Part shown: positions 4,001-5,618 of the stretch, piece by piece
Layout: every line of letters starts with the position of its first letter
Position numbering within the stretch: the stretch's first letter is position 1
Assembly: GCA_913062745.1 (NCBI GenBank)
Contig: CAJXXJ010000288.1
Coordinates: 1-5,618 of the forward strand
DNA: 5,618 nt
From: an uncultured Phaeodactylibacter sp.
GTDB taxonomy: Bacteria; Bacteroidota; Bacteroidia; Chitinophagales; Saprospiraceae
Direction: 5' to 3'
Notes under the pieces: generated by a model
Database searches by the model: none
What the model was told of the DNA's origin: nothing
What the model saw: only the letters and a program-made list of their open reading frames with translations
Translations under genes and position numbers: made by a program

Positions 4001-5618
4001 TTTACGATTTCCTGATTTTGGACATCGAAAACCCTGCCTGCTTCGGCTACGCCGAGCTGGGGCCGAAGGAGTGCGACGAAGACGAGTGTGAAATCAGCAA
4101 TGTGGAAGTGGAGTTTGCTTTTTGCGATACCCTCGGTTTCTATGTGAAGCTGGACTTTGATGCAGAAAATGCAGACCCGAATGGCCTGTACCGGATATTT
4201 GGCAACGGCGAGGTGTACGATACGCTGGCTTACAGCGCCCCCCGCCCGGTAATGGTCGGCCCGTTTGACCCCTTTACCGATAACATCTATGAACTCATTG
4301 TGGCGGACCTCAGCGATGCGGAATGCAATGGTTTTGCAGAGTTCTCCGCCTTTGACTGTGAGGAAGGGGAGGAGGCCTGTATCACTTTTGAAGCCTACGA
4401 AGGCTTTACGGCAGCAGGTTCCGCAGGAGAAGGGCTGATCGGTATCGAGTCAGGAGTTGAAATCAAATACTTTACGGAACTGAGCGACTTGCCATTTCGG
4501 GTAGAAGTGCGCGAGGATATCTTCCCGCCCTTCAGCGCAGCCGACAGCAGCAGGCTCTGGATAGAAAATGCGGGTGTGGGCTTCCTGATTGGCGAGCTGC
4601 CCGGTGGTACGGAGGACCGTACGCTGGCTTTGGACTATTTCCTTTCGGCAAATGTGGATAGCTTTAGCATCATCGCCCTCGACTCTTTGTACCGTATTTA
4701 CACGCCGCTTTCTGATACCGTGCTGCAGCTGCACGATGAACTGACGGTAGAATTTCAGCTAAGCAGCAATAACGGGCAGGTCGGCACGCTGTCCGCCGAG
4801 GGCGCGTTTGAATCCTTCTACTTGCAGGCCGCTGTAGGTGACAGCCTTGTCATCGATAATGTATGTATCTCCAATGTGCTAACAGAGGAGGAAGGCTGTG
4901 GTATCGCAGGCCTTTACGCAGAAGCGCCGGGATGCGATGACGACGGCACCTACGCCCTCGAAATTGGCTTTGAAGCTGAAGCTCAGGATAATGCCATCTT
5001 CGAGCTCTTCAATTCCAACGGAGGGCTGGTGGATGTTTTTGGAGTGGAAGAACTGCCGGTAACCTTGGCTGGCCTGCAGCCCGGCGACAGCCCGGTGGAT
5101 TCTGTTAAAGTCTGCCTCGGCGACTGCTGTGAGTGGGTGGTTTTTGAAGTGCCGGTTTGCGAGGGCGAGGGCACTGAAGGCTGCTTCGCTTTTGAAGCTT
5201 TCTCCACCTTTGTCAGCCCAACTAATACCGGCGGCCAGGGCGTCCTGGAAGTGGGTGCGGATGCCGGCTTGCTGTTCAGCTACCTGATCCCGGATTTCTG
5301 TGATTGCTTCGTGAAAGTCCTTCCGGCGGGTAGCCTGGGGTACTTTGATGCTGCTTCCGGCCCTCTGGCGTCATTCCGCAATGCTTCAGTATTCTTTGAG
5401 CCGGAAGAGACAGCGGAGCGTATCAGCTTCGACTATGCTTCCCTTGAACAAATTTCACTGGTACATCCGGAATTGGATTTCCCCATTCATCTGGACACCC
5501 TTAGCCCGAATATGGCTCTGGAGCTGCCTGATGGCAGCGTACTGATCAAGGTAGAGGAAGCCAACCCTGCCAACGGAGCTTCCGCAGGGCGTATTGTGCT
5601 GGAAGGAGCAGTTACCAA
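988..5618 (+). CDS. Giant secreted, cysteine-bracketed modular repeat protein (C-terminus outside window)
   Basis: One frame stays open for 1543 codons from ATG 988 to the right edge, with an in-frame TAA upstream at 973-975. Residue numbers here count from this Met. A signal peptide (1-36) is followed by J1 (41-202), J2 (210-374), B0 (381-468), A1 (472-566), B1 (570-657), A2 (661-749), A3 (752-846), B2 (850-937), B3 (941-1029), B4 (1034-1124), J3 (1131-1293), A4 (1304-1391) and J4 (1399 on). Each complete module begins and ends with Cys. The protein is rich in Asp, Glu, Gly and aromatics and very poor in Lys and Arg, so it should be strongly acidic. I see no catalytic motif. Alternating hydrophobic patterns imply beta-sandwich modules. 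The likely role is a surface or extracellular adhesin, matrix or binding protein exported by Sec. Final export by type IX secretion is an inference, since the C-terminal signal would lie outside. ATG 1018 and ATG 1030 are alternative in-frame starts; 988 is preferred because it supplies Lys4, Lys6 and Arg12 and follows an A-rich leader. Confidence 0.9.
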   Translation, partial: MNLKTKSNPLMRTTMNNCFSSLLLSLLLLLSLPLGAQESGCIDFEDFPAGPVFGPDLGNSPGDTLFQQDGLVATAESFLYLNGDTGFLTASIFGENIDWLDGQFLFLSNNALQLAYEKPVQEICFDFFDGGGEENISINGSPVQVLQSFAEVANLDIPGVEIELTLDSVPNSTFLNAGTVCFRGEIESILVGGQEFGVDNVCAQLLPSSCIGFEGLEEDSYGSSAGTMPGTVFYEEGDVEFRLAPFQSLFWTTTYGDLYVLDENSGSDFSAASGQHLKFEQINLITDLTGYPEPVEELHADFRYNGGSVNFAANGANFLVQFMLSPGFYALAPGVELEVSYTNNIGTEGKLVFTGNLQTLLIGGESDFRIDNICINPEPPCPIENFTVTAGDCNPNNAFEVTLSLDYAGSPQDSVKLTTNGQFQYYLAGDFPLSLGLFAAPTDTIVFELATVNGPACTASATLLPQDCGIECPLETAEVVGIPACDNTNSGNYSATITVPGLNAPGDSVVVASLLTGASLFAVLDQQEGNTFSISLPNTFQFYDEILIALYNQLSCSVELSYDILCPAFCDIQELVIEPKECNDEGEFALYIDLVYESTPTNIEVIIPGLGFSEVYALSDFPLEIPNLPGDGETYEVKVLATACDAVVEQLVDFPDCAVECEIEAELIGGPECLASGGYLVAFTVPGAVAGDVLTISSQQSGQTETVAYNGQLVEIDFPLTPNNFDKLEICLAGTNEFCCTYLEFDVPCASCPLGEAEVVGVPSCSNTNGAFYHATVNLPGVTLPGDSVVVTSLLTGESTLGVLAPGEGSLFDFNLPNTGEGYDKVKICLFDQPDCCIELEYDILCPVECGVQELFLDPKPCNDEGEFALYVDVEYSGSPNEIVVVIPELGFEEIYAPAEFPIEIPGLPGNGETYEVKVYATGCDEVAEQTVTFPACLGGCAFEEVVLEPHPCEGGEFMVDVEVHVNEPGQLGYYIYADGDIFGPYGYDEAFVTVGPFEGDGTTIYDFLILDIENPACFGYAELGPKECDEDECEISNVEVEFAFCDTLGFYVKLDFDAENADPNGLYRIFGNGEVYDTLAYSAPRPVMVGPFDPFTDNIYELIVADLSDAECNGFAEFSAFDCEEGEEACITFEAYEGFTAAGSAGEGLIGIESGVEIKYFTELSDLPFRVEVREDIFPPFSAADSSRLWIENAGVGFLIGELPGGTEDRTLALDYFLSANVDSFSIIALDSLYRIYTPLSDTVLQLHDELTVEFQLSSNNGQVGTLSAEGAFESFYLQAAVGDSLVIDNVCISNVLTEEEGCGIAGLYAEAPGCDDDGTYALEIGFEAEAQDNAIFELFNSNGGLVDVFGVEELPVTLAGLQPGDSPVDSVKVCLGDCCEWVVFEVPVCEGEGTEGCFAFEAFSTFVSPTNTGGQGVLEVGADAGLLFSYLIPDFCDCFVKVLPAGSLGYFDAASGPLASFRNASVFFEPEETAERISFDYASLEQISLVHPELDFPIHLDTLSPNMALELPDGSVLIKVEEANPANGASAGRIVLEGAVT
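1108..1593 (+). repeat. Module J1, first C-x-x-F-E...DNVC beta-rich unit
   Basis: This 162-residue unit opens with CIDFEDF and closes with FGVDNVC. Midway it has a strand pair, EICFDFFDGGGEENISINGS, in which a Phe-Asp-Phe strand is followed by a Gly-rich turn and an 'xxxNG' strand. From memory this resembles a beta-sandwich or lectin-like module in other Saprospiria and some cyanobacterial secreted proteins. The same opening recurs in J2, J3 and J4, and the same closing in J2 and J3. A ligand such as carbohydrate is possible but unproven. Confidence 0.6.
1615..2109 (+). repeat. Module J2, C-x-x-F-E...IDNIC beta-rich unit
   Basis: This 165-residue unit opens with CIGFEGL and closes with FRIDNIC. 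The central strands are LKFEQINL and ELHADFRYNGGSVNFAANG. It sits seven codons after J1, so the two form a tandem pair at the N-terminus, but they are strongly diverged apart from the ends and the strand spacing. The last segment, TGNLQTLLIGGESDFRIDNIC, closely parallels RGEIESILVGGQEFGVDNVC in J1, which is the best evidence that they are homologous. Confidence 0.6.
2128..2391 (+). repeat. Module B0, four-cysteine 88-residue unit
   Basis: The unit opens CPIENFTVTAGDC, giving the C-x11-C spacing shared by all five B modules, and ends ACTASATLLPQDC. It shares YAGSP and the DFPLSL element with B1 and B2 (GSP, FPLEIP/FPIEIP). It is the first and most diverged of the three obvious relatives. The fold is probably an immunoglobulin-like beta sandwich held by two disulphides; that is inference from spacing alone. 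Confidence 0.55.
2401..2958 (+). repeat. Internal duplication, copy 1 (modules A1 + B1)
   Basis: This copy encodes 186 residues from CPLETAEVVG to DFPDC. A1 covers 2401-2685 and B1 covers 2695-2958. Aligned without a gap to 3241-3798, I count about 110 of 186 identical residues (59%), with the B half slightly better conserved (about 63%). Shared blocks include GDSVVV.SLLTG, YDILCP, CNDEGEFALY, IEIP/LEIP and GETYEVKV. A1 differs in lacking two cysteines kept by A2, A3 and A4: they are Ala (2632-2634) and Ser (2656-2658). Confidence 0.9.
2968..3234 (+). repeat. Module A2, spacer unit between the duplicated pairs
   Basis: This unit of 89 residues runs from CEIEAELIGGPEC to LEFDVPC. It lines up with A3 through EAELIGGPEC/EAEVVGVPSC, the 'G(D)xxxxxS..SG/TG' strand turn, FDKLEICL/YDKVKICL and CCTYLEFD/CCIELEYD. 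It is therefore an A-type module and not unrelated filler. A2 and A3 stand directly next to each other with no B module between them, which breaks the A-B alternation. Confidence 0.6.
3241..3798 (+). repeat. Internal duplication, copy 2 (modules A3 + B2)
   Basis: This copy encodes 186 residues from CPLGEAEVVG to TFPAC, exactly the length of copy 1 and starting 840 bp after it. A3 covers 3241-3525, with the full cysteine set including ICL and DCC (3472-3474, 3493-3498). B2 covers 3535-3798, with CGVQELFLDPKPC and CNDEGEFALYVDV. Equal length without indels, together with many synonymous and replacement differences, points to an old duplication kept under structural constraint. Confidence 0.9.
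3808..4074 (+). repeat. Module B3, four-cysteine unit
   Basis: The unit opens CAFEEVVLEPHPC (C-x11-C) and is followed by GGEFMVDVEVHV, matching the CNDEGEFALYVDV strand of B2. It ends PACFGYAELGPKEC. The centre differs from B1 and B2: an Asp/Gly/Tyr-rich loop, ADGDIFGPYGYDE, and the strand VTVGPFEGDGTTIYDF, which it shares with B4. It is thus a second B subtype. Confidence 0.55.
4087..4359 (+). repeat. Module B4, four-cysteine unit
   Basis: The unit opens CEISNVEVEFAFC (C-x11-C) and ends ECNGFAEFSAFDC. The segment VMVGPFDPFTDNIYELIV parallels VTVGPFEGDGTTIYDFLI in B3, and 'C.GFAEF' parallels 'CFGYAEL'. B3 and B4 are therefore neighbouring tandem copies of one subtype. The unit is followed by an acidic linker (EEGEEA) before J3. 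Confidence 0.55.
4378..4866 (+). repeat. Module J3, C-x-x-F-E...IDNVC beta-rich unit
   Basis: This 163-residue unit opens CITFEAYEGF and closes DSLVIDNVC. Central strands are SRLWIENAGVGFLIG and RTLALDYFLSANVDSFSI, in the same order as the 'F.NASV.F...ISFDY' strands of J4. It marks the return of J modules after the A/B array, so the array is enclosed between J pairs. Confidence 0.6.
4897..5160 (+). repeat. Module A4, unit between J3 and J4
   Basis: This unit of 88 residues runs from CGIAGLYAEAPGCDDDGTY to FEVPVC. It keeps C-x11-C and the A-type element VKVCLGDCCEWVVFEVPVC, comparable to 'ICL...CC..LEFDVPC' in A2. The loop between CL and CC is shortened to two residues. The CDDDGTYALEIGFE strand also resembles the CNDEGEFALYVDV strand of B modules, which hints that A and B are distant relatives. 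Confidence 0.5.
5182..5618 (+). repeat. Module J4, incomplete at window edge
   Basis: The unit opens CFAFEAFSTF and contains ASFRNASVFFEPEETAERIS and FDYASLEQISL, matching the central strand pair of J1 and J3. About 145 residues are present; the closing 'IDN.C' has not been reached, so it should fall shortly past the right edge. Unlike the other J modules it has an extra FCDCF cysteine pair (about 5299-5313), which may form a local or intermodule disulphide. Confidence 0.55.

Overview
The window most likely comes from a Bacteroidota genome, probably a marine member of the Saprospiria (Lewinella/Phaeodactylibacter-like). This rests on three points: a very large secreted, acidic, cysteine-bracketed repeat protein; no Shine-Dalgarno sequence but an A-rich start region; and intergenic motifs resembling the Bacteroidota -33/-7 promoter (TTG ... 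TAnnTTTG). The taxonomic placement is from memory and inference, not from a search.

The layout is simple: two divergent genes, both cut by the window edges, with 155 bp between them. On the minus strand, from 832 to the left edge, lies the N-terminal 277 codons of a helical, cytoplasmic-looking protein. It resembles an uncharacterised Saprospiria family with the N-terminal signature 'RREMTRFREFAESPYFNK'. The intergenic stretch 833-987 holds candidate promoters for both directions and a small odd palindrome. On the plus strand, one uninterrupted frame runs from ATG 988 to the right edge (1543 codons, no stop). It encodes a signal peptide followed by a mosaic of disulphide-bracketed beta-rich modules.

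Reading the large protein by eye, I recognise three repeated module types. J modules (~160 residues) start C-x-x-F-E, and the three complete ones end [IV]-D-N-[IV]-C. B modules (~88 residues) carry a C-x11-C ... C ... C frame. A modules (~88-95 residues) carry C-x11/12-C and usually a 'CL...CC' element. The visible order is signal peptide-J1-J2-B0-A1-B1-A2-A3-B2-B3-B4-J3-A4-J4 and onward out of the window. A1-B1 and A3-B2 form a 558-bp duplicated pair, 840 bp apart start to start, equal in length and about 59% identical at protein level by hand alignment.

Nothing in the window gives an enzymatic function. The protein reads as a giant surface or secreted structural, adhesive or binding protein. 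A type IX secretion C-terminal signal would be expected beyond the right edge but is not visible. There is no sign that the two genes work together; they share only a divergent regulatory region. I see no RNA genes, CRISPR arrays, insertion sequences or terminators. The most notable things are the unnamed module families, the paired cysteine loss in A1, and the internal duplication.
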